A stretch of DNA of 64,000 nucleotides from Buddleja alternifolia (lineage: Eukaryota; Streptophyta; Magnoliopsida; Lamiales; Scrophulariaceae), in assembly GCA_019426215.1 (NCBI GenBank), contig CM033399.1:35163022-35227021 (forward strand), given 5' to 3'. Positions 23,341 through 36,300 of this stretch are shown here, in pieces (within the stretch, counting starts at the first letter, position 1; every line of letters starts with the position of its first letter). The notes under the pieces are model-generated. The model was not told the origin of the DNA. It saw only the letters and a list, made by a program, of their open reading frames with translations, and did no database searches. A program made the translations under genes and the position numbers.

Positions 23341-23757
23341 TGACTAAACTTGTTTAAAACATCTTCTAATCCAATTTTGGGTCTATGTTGGGTCCTTATT
23401 GGGTACTAACTGGGTCTTCATTGGGTCTAGTTTGGGTCCTTGTTGGGTCCATTATGAGTCTAGCTTTCATACGATTTTTTTTGCATAGGACCCAGTTGGA
23501 TTCAATCCAAATTGGACCAAACTCAATTGGACCCGACCCGATCCACCCAATTACCACCTCTAATATTGATCACCATATTTAAGAATTTTCAACTATGCAA
23601 AAAGTTATCCTCGAGTGACAAGATGGTCAAAAGCCCAAGAGCTGCCCAAAAAATTGAAGATCCAAACCATGTGCTACCTTTAGCTGTTACTAAAAGAGAT
23701 TGGCCTTATAAATCTAATCCAAATAAATAGGCACTTAGAGTCTTGAAAATTCTTTTT

Positions 23758-24009
23758 TGTTATAAATATATGATATTATGTGGATGTTCATACAATTCCC
23801 AAAAACCTCTTCATCTCCATGACTTCTCATTTTCCATCATGAGTAAATATAATTTACTCTTTAGGTAATAAACCTTTGAAATTCTTGTTTTGTGCCTATA
23901 AATAGGCTATGACATTGTATTGTAAATTACACACAAAAATATCAATAAAAGAATTCTCTCATTTTATTATCTCTCAAATTTATAATATTTTGGGGTTATT
24001 TTCATAACA
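23758..24009 (+). repeat. 5' LTR of Copia copy 1
   Basis: 252 bp, TG...CA ends. A TATAAATA-like promoter motif is near 23919. It is followed directly by CGTTATCAGCACGATCCG, which also follows the LTR of the second Copia and is the candidate primer-binding region, although it does not match the usual methionine-tRNA site. Confidence 0.93.
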
Positions 24010-24446
24010 CGTTATCAGCACGATCCGTCTCAAGGTGTTAATCATTTTGAAATTTGGCAAAAGATATACATGGGGTACTCAACATATGATGTAAATCCAG
24101 TGAGAAATTTTCGTGAGTTATTATGAGTTTGTAAAGATAATTGTTGGACAAGATTTTTAAAAAACAAAGCAAGAAGAAAAGGTAAAGAAAAGGTATGTAT
24201 ATTTCAATATTTAACAAAAATAGAAATATGCTTTCATTATCTTTTGTAATGAAGTCGGCAGCTTCAAGTTCCACCAATATGTAAGTATTGTGTATTGATT
24301 GTCATATACAAATGTATGAGTATTGCTAAAAGAAATAATTCTTTTGATGCTTGGAAAGAAGACATATGTATGTGTGCATATATTTGATTAGTATTAAACT
24401 TTTGCATAATATATTGTTGAAAATATTTTATGAAGTTAAATGATTG

Positions 24447-25100
24447 TTATGTTATTCATCTTATACTTTGATGATAGTATTATTTTGATGAAACTTGCAA
24501 AAATTGACTTTGTGGCTCTTGACATTACGGGGAAGAATTATTTATCTTGGGTATTAGATGTTGAAATTCAAATGGTCTTGAAGACACATTCAAAGAAGGA
24601 AACAAAGCATCTAATCAAGATAAAATCAAAAATCACGAGCCTCGTCCAATTGGTTCAGCTTCATTCCCTGAAGTGAATGTAGCAACATATAATAGTTCTG
24701 CTCCATTCCCCGAAGTGAATGTAGCAATACATAATCATCTTAATTATGAAAAAATCGAGATTGTGGACGTGCATATGGTCATGAAAGTCGAGGTGGTTAT
24801 TCAAAGAACACATCTTTCTACCAGAAGTGGAAAAATAATAAAGAGAAACATGAAAGTGGCCAAAATAGCAAATTTGTGGAAAATTTATGTTATCGTTGTG
24901 GTGGTAAAGGTCATTGGTCATATACCTGTCGTACACCAAAGCATCTTGTTGACCTTTACCAAGAATCGCTAAAAAGTAAAAGAAAGAAAATAGAAACAAA
25001 TTTTGATTTTGAAGAAGGTGATTCTGATCATGGCCGATTTGATGACACTCATTTAGATGTTGCTGATTTCTTTGTTAATCCTGATGAAAAAAATTGATCA
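24447..25100 (+). pseudogene. Copia gag remnant
   Basis: Only the start of Gag (ALDITGKNYLSW-like, about 24514) and its end survive, joined across a large internal deletion. A CCHC zinc knuckle CYRCGGKGHWSYTC lies at about 24888-24930. A short FPEVNVA motif is repeated at about 24664 and 24706. Frames are broken between these parts. Confidence 0.8.
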
Positions 25101-25270
25101 CTTGATTAGAGATGGAAGTGTTCATAATCAATTTTATAAATCTTATTTTTAGTAGTTTTTTAAATAAATATGAAAATGTGTAGTTTTCATCAATGAATTA
25201 TTTATTTGTAAAATTGTCTTTTAACATTTTAAAGAATATTTTCTAATATAGATTTATTTTCTTTTGAAAA

Positions 25271-28200
25271 ATGAGTATTTACTTGATCAGCAGCAACATC
25301 AATAATGAAGATATATGTCTCGCTAATAGTGCAACAACTCACACCATCCTCAAAAATAAAAAATATTTTTCTTATTTAGTAATGCAAGAAGCCAATGTTA
25401 GTATTATATCGGGTAGAGCAAAATTAATTGAAGGCTCCGGCAGAGCTAATATATTGTTACCCGGAGGAACGCAATTTTATATTGATGAAACATTATATTC
25501 CACCAAGTCTCAAAGAAATTTACTAAGCTTCAAAGATATCCGCCGAAATGGATATCATATTGAGACAACAAGTGATGGCAATATTGAGTATCTTTACATC
25601 ACTAATACAATATCTGATAACAAATGTATATTGGAAAAATTGCCTGCATTTTCCTCCGGTTTGTACTACACGCATATATCTACTATTGAAACACATGTTA
25701 TCGTAAACTAGAAGTTTGCAAATCAAAACAAGTTTGTTGTTTGGCATGACCGGTTGAGCCATCCCGGATCAATTATGATGCGAAAGATAATTGAGAATTC
25801 ATATGGTCATCCATTGAAGAGCCAGCAAATTCTTTAATCGAATGATTTCTCATGTGCTGCTTGTTCACAAGGAAAGTTGATTATTCGACCATCAACAACA
25901 AAAGTAGGAAGTGAATCTCTTACGTTTTTGGAACGTATTCAAGGTGATATTTGTGGACCAATACACCCGTCGTGTGGACCATTTAGATATTTTATGGTTT
26001 TAATTGATGCATGAACAAGATGGCCACATGTATCTTTGTTATCAACTCACAACTTGGCGTTTGCGAGAATGCTTGCTCAATTGATTAAACTACGAGCACA
26101 TTTTCTTGATTATCCAATTAAGAAGATACGCCTTGATAATGTGGGTGAATTTACTTCCAAAACGTTCAATGACTATTGTATGTCTATTGGAATTGATGTT
26201 GAACATCCTGTAGCACATGTTCATACACAAAACGGTCTAGCAGAATCGTTTATTAAGCATCTGCAGTTAATTGCAAGACATTTACTTATGAGATCAAAAC
26301 TTCATATTTCTTGTTGGGGACATGCTATTTTGCATGCAGCAACACTTATTCATATAAGGCCAACAAGTTATCATAAATTATCCCCATTATACTTGGCTTT
26401 TGGTCAGGAACCAAATATTTCTCATCTAAGAATTTTTTGATGTGCGGTTTATGTTCCAATTGCTCCACCACAACGCACTAAGATGGGTCCTCAAAGGAAA
26501 TTGGGAATATATGTTGGATTAGAATCTCCATCGATAATAAAGTATCTAGAGCCATTGACTAGAGATTTATTTACGGCTCGATTTGTTGATTGTCATTTTG
26601 ATGAATCAGATTTCCCAACATTAGGGGGAGAAAATAAAGAGCTGGAAAAGAAAATTAGTTGGAATGAATTATCTTTATTTCATCTTGATCCTTGAACAAA
26701 ACAAAGTGAACTAAAAGTTCAAAAGATAATTCACTTGCAAGGTTTAGCTAACCAACTGCCAGACGCTTTTACTGACCTAAAGAAAGTGACTAAGTCACAT
26801 GTACCAGCTGTTAATACTCCAATAAGAATTGTTGTCCCTGAAGGTCAAAGTAATGAGTCTATTGCACGCCTGAAGCGTGGTAGACCTATCGGTTCCAAAG
26901 ATAGTCATCCTCGAAAAATAAAAGGAGCTAAGAATCAAGATGGTCTAATCGAGGATAAAATAACTCCAGAAGTGTCCCCAATCATAACTAATATTTCGGT
27001 TCCAAAAGAACCTCAGGTACCTGAAACTTGTGAAAATAATGAGATCTCAATAGATTATGTTATGAACAGGAAACGATGAAATCGAAATGAAGTCAACGTT
27101 GACGATAAATTTGTATATAATGTAGCGCTAAATATGATGAATGATAATGAGGATCAAGAACCAAAGTCTGTTAATGAATGTCGACAAAGAAATGATTGGC
27201 CAAAATGGAAAGACGCAATGGGGGCAGAGTTAAACTCGCTTGAAAAACGAAAAGTTTTTGGACCTGTAGTCCATACACCTGAAGATGTAAAGCCAATAGG
27301 ATACAAATGGGTATTTGTGCGAAAACGAAATGAGAAAAATGAAATTGTAAGATATAAGGCACGTCTTGTTGCCCAAGGGTTTTCGCAACGACCTGGCATA
27401 GATTATGAGGAGACTTATTCTCCTGTGGTGGATGCAACTAGTTTTCGTTATATAATAAGTCTGGCAGTGCATGAATAACTTGATTTGCGTCTAATGGATG
27501 TTGTTACAGCCTATTTGTATGGCTCGCTTGATAATGATATATATATATATATATATGAAAATTCCTGAAAGATTTAATATGCCTGAAGCATATAATTCAA
27601 GTTCTTGAGAATATTATTCAATTAATTAAGTAAGTCATTGTATGGACTGAAACAATCTAGACGAATGTGGTATAATCGTCTCAGTGAATATTTGTTGAAA
27701 GAAGGATATAAGAATGATCAAATTTGTCCTTGTATTTTCATGAAAAGATCTGGAAATGAGTTTGTTATAATTACAGTTATGTTGACAATTTAAATATCGT
27801 TGGAACTCCTGAAGAGATTCAAAAAGCTGCTAATTGCTTAAAGAAAGAATTTGAGATGAAACATCTTGAAAGAACAAAATTTTGCCTTGGGTTGCGAATT
27901 GAATATTTAAAGAACGAAATTTTTGTATATCAAGATGTTTATGTATCAAAGATGTTAAAGCGATTTTACATGGATAAATCACATCCATTGAACACCCCGA
28001 TGGTCGTAAGGTCACTAGATGTGAACAAAGATCCTTTCCGACCTCGAGAAAGTGATGAAGAACTCCTTGGTCCTGAAGTACCATATCTAAGTGCAATCGG
28101 TGCACTAATGTATCTTGCTTGTCATACTCGACCTGATATAGCATTCGCTATTAATCTATTAGCAAGATATAGTTCTTCTCCTACACGAAGGCATTGGAAT

Positions 28201-28797
28201 GGGGTTAAGCAGATACTTCGCTACCTTAGAGGAACAATCGATATGGGTTTGTTTTATTCAAATGTACCCAAGTCCGAATTGATTGGATATGCAGATGCTG
28301 GATATATGTCTGATCCTCATAATGGTTGTTCACAAACGGGCTATTTATTTACATGTGGTGGCACAGCCATTTCATGGCGATCTATGAAACAAACTATATC
28401 GGCCACATCATCTAATCATGCAGAAATCTTGGCTATTCACGAGGCAAGTCGAGAATGTGTTTGGTTAAGATCCATGATTCAAAACATTTGAGGGACTTGT
28501 GGTTTATCTTCTGGAAAAATGATCCCGACGATCTTATATGAAAATAATTTTGCATGTATCGCACAATTGAAAAAAGGATACATTAAAGGAGATAGAACAA
28601 AACATATTTCACCAAAATTCTTTTTCACTCATGATCTTCAGAAGAATTGTGATATAAATGTTCAACAAATCCGTTCCAGTGATAATCTTGCTGATTTGTT
28701 CACCAAGGCACTTCCCAAAACAACATTTGAAAAACTAGTCTACAATATTGGCGTGCTAGACTTAAAGATCTTGACTGATATTGTCATGAGGGGGAGA
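25271..28797 (+). pseudogene. Copia pol remnant (protease, integrase, RT, RNase H)
   Basis: Segments in order: protease-like ANSATTHTIL (about 25322), where the catalytic Asp of the usual DSATT is Asn; integrase zinc-finger and DDE core with stops at about 25710, 25836 and 26012; reverse transcriptase (GYKWVFVRKRNEKNE at about 27298), with the YVDD box changed to YVDN and a 1-base loss near 27778; RNase H (GYADAGYMSDP at about 28288) to a stop at 28800. An AT microsatellite at 27538-27556 interrupts RT. Not functional. Confidence 0.9.
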
Positions 28798-28994
28798 TAA
28801 TACGCGCTGCACTCTTTTTCCCTTAACCAAGGTTTTTCCCACTGGGTTTTCCTGGTAAGGTTTTTAATGAGGCAGCATCTGATTGCGTATTGATATGTAC
28901 TCTTTTTCCTTCACTATGGTTTTTGTCTCATTGGGTTTTTCCTAGTAAGGTTTTAACGAGACATATTCCTAGATTATGGACATCCAAGGGGGAG

Positions 28995-29246
28995 TGTTAT
29001 AAATATATGATATTATGTGAATGTCCATACAACTCCCAAAAATCTCTTCATCTCCATGACTTCTCATTTTCCATCATGAGTAAATATAATTTACTCTTTA
29101 GGTAATAAACCTTTGAAATTCTTGTTTTGTGCCTATAAATAGGCTATGACATTGTATTGTAAATTACACACAAAAATATCACTAAAAGAATTCTCTCATT
29201 TTATTGTCTCTCAAATTTATAATATTTTGGGGTTATTTTCATAACA
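28995..29246 (+). repeat. 3' LTR of Copia copy 1
   Basis: 252 bp, the same ends and length as the 5' LTR, preceded by the purine tract AAGGGGGAG. Confidence 0.93.
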
Positions 29247-29251
29247 TTTTT

Positions 29252-30374
29252 AAAAATGTTCACATTAAACAAGAGAAAGAGCTTGATACCATGGCGTAGC
29301 TCACCTCTTAGCTAGGAATGCTACTTGAATTTTGTTTGGGGTTTCCAATATTTCTATTTTGTAGGACTTTTATTGAATTCCAATTTGTTAATGAATAAAT
29401 TATCGCTGATTTACCAAATTTTTTTTCCAAGTAATTGGATTTTTGGAAGGATGGCAATGAGGGGTCTGTAATGAGTTTATTTAGACTCGAGATTTATCTC
29501 GATTAATTGTTTGAACCCACAAGGGCCATAACGATCTTGATTTCCAACAAAGTTGAATCTAACCTAGGCGGACACGATGGGAACGGTTGACTAGTGAATG
29601 TTGCAGCTAAAAAAATATTTAAATAATCTCATTGAAATTCTAGAATTTGTTTTAATCATAAAATCCCAACTGAAAATATGTAACTTATTTTTTCCTAGCT
29701 GAAATTCAGTCATAATTGAATGAATACCAAAACTATTCTATACATATATGTATGTATTTGTAGCGGGTCCCGTACCCAGTTTACTTGGACCGATACCCCA
29801 ATCCCAAAACTCGTTAGTTAACCTAGAACCCACCCGCCCGGACAGGGCGGGCATCCATCCTACCCAACCATTGCCATAATGCCTAATTTATGTATATCAC
29901 TTGGGCTTACTTTGGGGTCTCACGAGCTACGACCCATTAGTTAAAGCATTTTCCAATTAATAAGTTTGTAGGATGGCCTTTTAAAATGAGCATTTCAAAT
30001 AAGTGTTTTTAGAAATGTAAAATGTTTGACATGTACCACCCATGAAGTATTTAGCTTTGGTAATGACACCCTAAGTTATGACATCTTGGTATATAACTCC
30101 ATCTATTAGATTAATCATTAAATTAATAATTATAAAGAGATAAAATGACATTTTTGTTCTTATTCATAAACAGGACGTATGCTGGTGATTTCTAATTTTT
30201 AAGTCATATTCGCGATTTAGTTTTCTTGTGATCGTCCTAATTAATAAAAAGTTAAAATTAATTACCTTTTAGTTTTTCTTTAAATAGAATTTCAAATAGT
30301 TACAGATCTAGTTAGTTAAATACGAGATAAAAGAAATTAAGTATTTACTATATAAGAGTATATAAATTTCTTGT
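29252..30374. other. No gene; possible hAT terminal relic
   Basis: At about 29760-29875 a GC-rich block ends in a complement of GGCAATGGTTGGGTAGGAT, like the end of TAGGGGTGGCAA-type hAT elements. The rest is AT-rich and unassigned. Confidence 0.4.
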
Positions 30375-30534
30375 AAAAGTTAAGCTACAAAACTATAGAG
30401 CAATTCTAAAAGAGTGAAAACTCATACTAAAAAAGAGAAAAAGATAGCAAACTACTCCAAAACGCTCTGGGAAAACCCTAGCTGCCCGCAACCCTAAAAC
30501 GTGAGATCACCGCAGTGTGACCACCGTCGTGGCC

Positions 30535-30624
30535 ATGGAGGAGCCGGATACCGGCCAACCATCACCGATGGTAGTTACACCCAACAAAAACGCGAAAAAA
30601 GTCGGAAGAAACTATGTGGGATCG
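30535..30624 (+). pseudogene. LINE ORF1, N-terminal 30 codons in sense
   Basis: Starts MEEPDTGQPSPMVV and is open to the edge of the LTR-like insertion at 30625. The next codons of the same frame are found at 32293 reading leftwards on the minus strand. Confidence 0.75.
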
Positions 30625-31895
30625 TGTTGGGTTTCGGGAAAAATAACATAAACGCAGCGGAAGAATTTCAAAATTTTTATTTTCAAACCCAAAGTTGAAT
30701 TCAATGATTGCATATTCAAATTGCACGATAAACTTAACGAATAAACCTTACTCGTTAAAGTGAGGTTGTTGGAGAATCCAATTTTTCTTCAAAACTTCGA
30801 ATTGATGAACTTCTTGAATTCTTCAATCCTCGTAATCTTCAAGTCTTGATTTCTTGAAAATTAATCCAAACAACAAAGCGCATTGTCTCTAAATTATCAC
30901 GCACGAATTGATCATGAAAAAAAAATCCCTTTTCTTCTCTATATGGTCGACGACTAGTGTATAGAGAGGGAGGATATTTTTCCTTTTTCTTTTCTTGGAG
31001 AGTTACAATGAAATTATTGTTATGTTTAGGTTAAAGTCAAGAGAAGTCTTTTATATCTCAATGACTTATTGACCAAGATAACAAAAGAGACCAAATTGAT
31101 CATCCAACTTAGCCCTAATGGGCGTCCTCTAGGACATCCCATGTGGGGCCCAGATTTTCTTGTGCTTTGTTTAATTAATTCTTTATTCAATTAATAATTT
31201 ATTATATCCAATAAATAAATTAATTAATCAAATAATAAAATTAATTAGATAAATTAATTCATTAATATATTTCTCTAAGAAATTAATTAATAATTAATCT
31301 TATCCATTTAATTAATTATCTTATCCAAGAACTAAATAATTAATTATTTAATTTATCCAATAAATTAAATCTCTCCAAAAATAAAATAGAAAATTCTTTT
31401 TCAATTTTTCTTCATTAATTCTTTAGCGCGACTCTTTAGGTTCGTTTCATTTAGCAGTGGGAGGAAACCAAAGGAAGTGGGTAACACCTAGCCAGTCACG
31501 TGGCCCACATTGTAGCCCAAATGAAAAATGAATGAATGAATCATTCCACAACCTTCCAATTGTAAATACCGTATAAGTATAAACTCTTTGTTCGTGTACC
31601 CCAGTCAAGTGAGAGTCATGGCTATGTCAAACTCACTGGACTTGACCATATGTATTAATTATAATAATACGAGATCATTGAGATCGATTTAGTGCCTAGC
31701 ACAATCGTCTCTTTATGCTTTAGCCAAAAACTTTGATCTCTATTTATCTATAATCACATATGGTACTTTCTCACTCACTTATGAGAGAACAAATCCCATC
31801 TAGATATCAGCTAAGACTACCATTTACCCATCAAGCCGCATTTCGAGGTCGACCCCACCAACGGGTGAATTGGGTCTAACTACTCTAATCGAACA
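30625..31895. mobile_element. Solo LTR-like insertion in LINE ORF1
   Basis: A 1271-bp block with inverted ends TGTTGG...CGAACA (TG...CA) and no coding capacity, like a long solo LTR; orientation unknown. Its left flank GATCG (30620-30624) has a matching copy not at its right edge but, inverted, at 32294-32298, because the adjoining 402 bp have been flipped. Confidence 0.75.
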
Positions 31896-32298
31896 AGGTA
31901 AAATTTGTTTCCAATATCCACCGGATTTAATTCATATGAGAGTTGCCAAAGTGACTTGATACGTTGGCGTAGCACTTGATATCCAACTTTGCGTCCAAGA
32001 ACTTTGATGACCAGTACATGACGATACAGGCAGGCCATGACTTGAATATCTTCATCAGGAATCACAAGTTCCTGGATTTTCTTCTCAATGGAGTCTCCAA
32101 TCTCCTCCGAGTCGCGATAAGAGTCCAGGCGATCTGGTTCTCCTTCACCGGTATAGTACATCGGGTCGGTCGGCTTTCGATTTAATACTTCTTTCAGATT
32201 CGTAGCGTTCCAGATGTTCTCGGATGTGGCTGCTTCGTCGAACTTTTCATGCAAAGATTTTGGTTCAGTTGGATTAGGGTTTTCAATAGTATCCGATC
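31896..32298 (-). pseudogene. Inverted LINE ORF1 segment (DUF4283-like)
   Basis: On the minus strand it continues ORF1 from DTIENPNPTEPK through a DUF4283-like region (VLVIKVLGRKVGYQVL, then NPVDIGNKFYLVRL). On the plus strand it faces the wrong way relative to ORF1 parts on both sides. About 80-90 residues expected between this block and the next ORF1 part are missing, judged from the usual length of the domain. Confidence 0.8.
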
Positions 32299-32940
32299 TG
32301 AAACATACAGAACAATTGCTATGGGGTCGATACGCAAGGGTTTGCGTGGAATTGGACCTGAATAAGCTGTTGATTCCGTGTATCAAAGTCAACAAGAAGG
32401 TCCGAGTGGTAGAATACGAGGGCATTAGCACGTTCTACTTCAAATGTAGAGCCTATGGACATCGTAAAGAGACTTGTGGAATTCACGATCATGACAAAGA
32501 AAAAGGGACGACGGAACAGGGGGAAACACAAAGCAAAAAGGGTATGAAAAAACAAGCTACTCAGACTGGATACGGACCTTGGAATTTTGTCCCTCCTAAA
32601 TCGAGAAAGGGGCGCAAAAGAATGTTGCAAATCCGAACCCGAACACACATCAAGACATGTTTATCTTCATGACAAGGAAAGAAAAAATGGCAGCATCCAC
32701 TGAACCTGGAAGCATGCCCATGGTAAGCTAGCAGGAACAGGGAGATAACATAGGAAAACAAAAGCAAGGAGGCACGTGGCTACCCAAACGTACAACTAAG
32801 AGAGCATCATATGTGAAGAAGACACCACCCGTGTCAGAAGAAATGAATAAGGCTACCACAAGCGGGTCTCGCTTTGATGTTCTAAATGATTTGGAAAACA
32901 ACTCAGAATTTGGAGCTGGGGTCACTTAATCACTACGGAA
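32299..32940 (+). pseudogene. LINE ORF1 C-terminal part with CCHC knuckle
   Basis: Sense reading gives YARVCVELDLNKLL, then YEGISTFYFKCRAYGHRKETCG, matching the zinc-knuckle region of plant LINE ORF1 (first Cys position degenerate, CxxY-like spacing changed). The frame is broken at about 32670. Confidence 0.75.
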
Positions 32941-33339
32941 GAGCGCTACAAGTTATTCCAAGGAAACCTTAATACGCAGCGATCAAATTCCACCAATCTC
33001 ACATGGCATTACGTATCCCATCAAAAATAATTCTATCATATCCTCCGCTGACACACAGGTGAATAATAGTGATGAACAAATGTGTGAGGGGAAGGATGGA
33101 ATGGACGAGGTGGAGTACTAGTTGAATGAGGAGTCGGTTGAGGAGTTGGAAATATTAACGGACATGGAAGCTAGACTTGATGCGGCATACACGGCTAAAC
33201 TACAAGAATGCATGGAGAATGATAACGCCATGCAGGATATACAAAAGGGGTTTTGACAACCCCCAGGTATGATTCTTTATAGTTCTTTGCTTGAACTATT
33301 TTTATTTCATTATTAATATCGAGTATTTTTTGGAATTGC

Positions 33340-36300
33340 AGAGGCGCAGCCAAACAAGAATTTCAAAATTCACTTTGGGAAATTCTCCGTACATATAAAC
33401 CCATGATCCTTGTTCTTGTGGAGACTAGGGTACATGGTCGTAGGGCGGATTCTATTTTAAAGGATAGTCATTTTAACAAAGTAGAGAAAGTTGAAGCTCG
33501 TGGTTTCGCAGGAGGAATTTAGATGTTCTGGAATTCGGCTGAAGTGAATCTTGTTTTAGTCGAAGCTAATGACCAGTGCATTTTGGCTATTGTTAAATGG
33601 GATGGTGACGAGGATTGGCTACTTACTACAGTCTATGCCAGCCACATTCTGAACCCCAAAATCATCTCTGGGATCACCTTATTCAAATGGAACCCCATGT
33701 TCGGGGGCCTTGGGTTGTTGCATGTGATATGAACGTGGGTGATAAGTCCTAAAGAAAAAATAGGAGGGGCACTTGTTGACTCAGCGAAGTGTAGAAGGTT
33801 CTTGGAGAGTGTTAATCTTTGTGGCTTAATAGACTTGAAATTTGTTAGATCTCTTTTCACCTAGGCCAAAGGGAGGTCAGTCTCCACTCCAAGAACGAAT
33901 GGATAGAGCACTCTACAATGAATCGTGGCGATTAAATTACCCCACGGCCAGTGTTCACCATCTCCCAAGAGTGGGTTCGAATCATGCGCCGATTCTTCTC
34001 TGGTTGTCTAATAATAACCAGTACATAGGTAAAAGAGATCAAGCTCGATTTCAGTTTGCATGGTTCACACATCGAGGTTTCCATGACATGATTAATCAGC
34101 ACTGGCATCTTCAAAAAAATTGTGGCATAGGGGAACAAATCCAATGTATTCGAGAGGCGGCTTTTAATTGGAACCACGAAGTCTTAGGGGATATTTTCAA
34201 GCATAAGCAAAATCTTCTAGCTCGAATTTCAAGGATTCAGAGAGCCCAGGGTTGTCATTTTCGGCCTTCTCTCCGGAAGCTTGAAACGAAACTTCTAGGC
34301 CATTACTATAAAACTCTCCATCAGGAGGAACTTTTTTGGAAACAAAAGGCGAGAGTTACTTAGTTAAAGGCAGGAGACAGAAATACACGCTTTCTTCATT
34401 TGTCGGCTATCACAAGGATAAATTAGTCAAATATACGAGCTCTAACTCGTGCAGATAGCATAGTGGAAACGAATACTTTGGCTCTAGAAAACATGGCTAT
34501 CAATTTTTACAGAGTGTTATATAGCCCTGGAGAACAAGTCACAAGCTATGCACCGAGCCCCGATTTTCCAAAGTTAACGGCCCCACACCTCAATATTCTT
34601 CGTCGGCCTATCACTAAAGATGAGGTAAAATGTGCGATATGGGAGATGCATCCTACCAAAGCCCCTGGGACGGATGGGATTCAGCCAATGTTCTACCAAA
34701 GATGTTGGGACATCATTGGAGATGATGTTTTTGCTATGGTTCTTAACGCATTCCATACAGGTACTATCGATCATTGTCTAAATAAATCCCGTATTGTATT
34801 AATTCCTTAAGGTTAAAAATCCAACACAACTTCCGAAATTTTATGGATGAACTTATTCCTCAAACGCAAACTAACTTTATTAAGGGTCGATAGACCATTG
34901 ATAATGTGATTATTACCCAAGAGATTCTTCATGATATGCGTGTTTAGAAAAGGCAAAAAAGGTTTTTTCAATGCAAAAATTGATTTCGAAAAGGCTTACG
35001 ATAGAATTAATTGGACTTTCTTGGAAATGTGTTGGATGAATTAGGGTTTCCTTCGACTTGGACCAAACTTATTATGAAATGTACTACGAAAGCACACCTC
35101 TCTCTGTTATGGAATGGGAAAGTGACGGAGTGGTTCATTCCGAAGCGTGGTCTAAGACAACTGGACCCCCTCTCGCCTTATCTTTTTATGTTTTATGTGC
35201 AGAAGCTAGGTACTTTAATTGATACGTCCATTGCTTGGAAGTCTTGGAAATCGATCCCTACCTCCCGTGATGGCCCGTGTATTTCCCACCTTATGTTTGT
35301 TGACAACCTGCTTCTATTTGGAGAAGCCACCGAAAAGCAAGTGCACATGGAAATGACTATTTTGGGCTAATATTGCTACCTATCGGGGCAGGCGATCAAT
35401 AGTGCAAAATCAAGAATTTGTTTCTCAAATAACATGACGTTTGAAACCAAGGAGCATATCCTTAGAAGAACGAGCCTCGGAGCCATGAATTTGGGCCGTT
35501 ATCTGGGAGTACCGCTACTTCACGGACGAATGCTTCGCAAAGACTTTGATTGTTTGGTCGATCGAGTGAAAGGGCGACTTAAGGGTTGGAAACAAAAAAA
35601 CTTATCTCTGGCAGGGCGAGCCACCTTGATCAAATCGGTTACGGAAGTCATCCCGGCTTATCATATGCAAACAACAAAAATCTCAGCAAGTATGAAGCAA
35701 TTGATAAAGCCAACCGGAAATTTCTTTAGGGTGGAACTGAAACAGATAGAAAAATGTCCTTAATCAAATGGGACACGGTTTGTCAACACAAAAAAACATG
35801 GAGGGCTGGGCCTCAAGAAGATGCAAGTGCAGAACATGGCTTTACTAGGAAAATTGGGGTGGCAGATTCTGAAAAATGATTCTAAACTCTGGGTTCAGGT
35901 ACTCAAACATAAATATATCTTGCGTAGAAGAGCTCGTTCAAAGAATACTGCATCTCATACATGGAAGAGTATTTTGAGGACGCTATCTATATTACAGGAT
36001 GATACCACTTGGATTATAGGGAATGGGAAATGGATTAGCTTCTGGTTCGATTGCTGGCTCGATGGGGACAACTTAGCGTCTCAAGTTCAACATCACGTAC
36101 CCATTGATTTGGCAACTAGAACGGTGGCTAGTTACTGACGCGCTAATCTCGGATGGGATTGGAATGAGATTGGGCTATTATCGGAGAAGATTCGCATGTC
36201 ACTTGTAGCTCTCGATCTTGACAGGATTTCGAGAGAGGACGACATGCAGAGATGAAAATACTCTCCAGATGGAAACTACAGTTGTAGTGGTGCATACAGC

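Larger units (their letters stand above)
18913..23562. mobile_element. Large non-autonomous hAT element with inverted satellite arms
   Basis: The outer ends are TAGGGGTGGCAATTTGGGT on the left and the complement of TAGAGGTGGTAATTGGGT on the right. A perfect 8-bp TSD ATATTGAT flanks them (18905-18912 and 23563-23570), which is diagnostic for hAT transposition. Subterminal DNA at both ends is rich in GGGTCC/GGGTCT motifs. There is no transposase. Nearly all of the remaining 4.65 kb is a degenerate 18-22 bp satellite in two opposite orientations (see 19430-23340), and a SINE has inserted in the left end. Confidence 0.88.
23758..29246 (+). mobile_element. Ty1/Copia LTR retrotransposon, decayed
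   Basis: Two 252-bp LTRs (23758-24009 and 28995-29246) begin TGTTATAAAT and end ATAACA, flanked by a 5-bp TTTTT duplication (23753-23757, 29247-29251). Order inside is leader, Gag zinc knuckle, protease, integrase, reverse transcriptase, RNase H, then a polypurine tract at 28986-28994, which is the Copia order. I count about six mismatches between the LTRs by eye, so insertion is fairly recent, yet many stops and frameshifts break the coding region. Confidence 0.95.

Noticed and set aside
24010..24030. Standard methionine-tRNA primer-binding site after the Copia LTR
   Set aside because: The motif CGTTATCAGCACGATCCG is shared by both copies but does not match the usual TGGTATCAGAGC site, so the primer tRNA is left unassigned.
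30395..32298. Twin priming as the cause of the LINE inversion
   Set aside because: The LINE 5' end and ORF1 start are still in sense at 30395-30624 and the inverted block starts at an LTR end, which twin priming does not explain.
32214..32350. Continuous plus-strand frame linking the inverted block to the LINE zinc-knuckle part
   Set aside because: The first part is antisense to the real ORF1 segment on the minus strand; the join is fortuitous.
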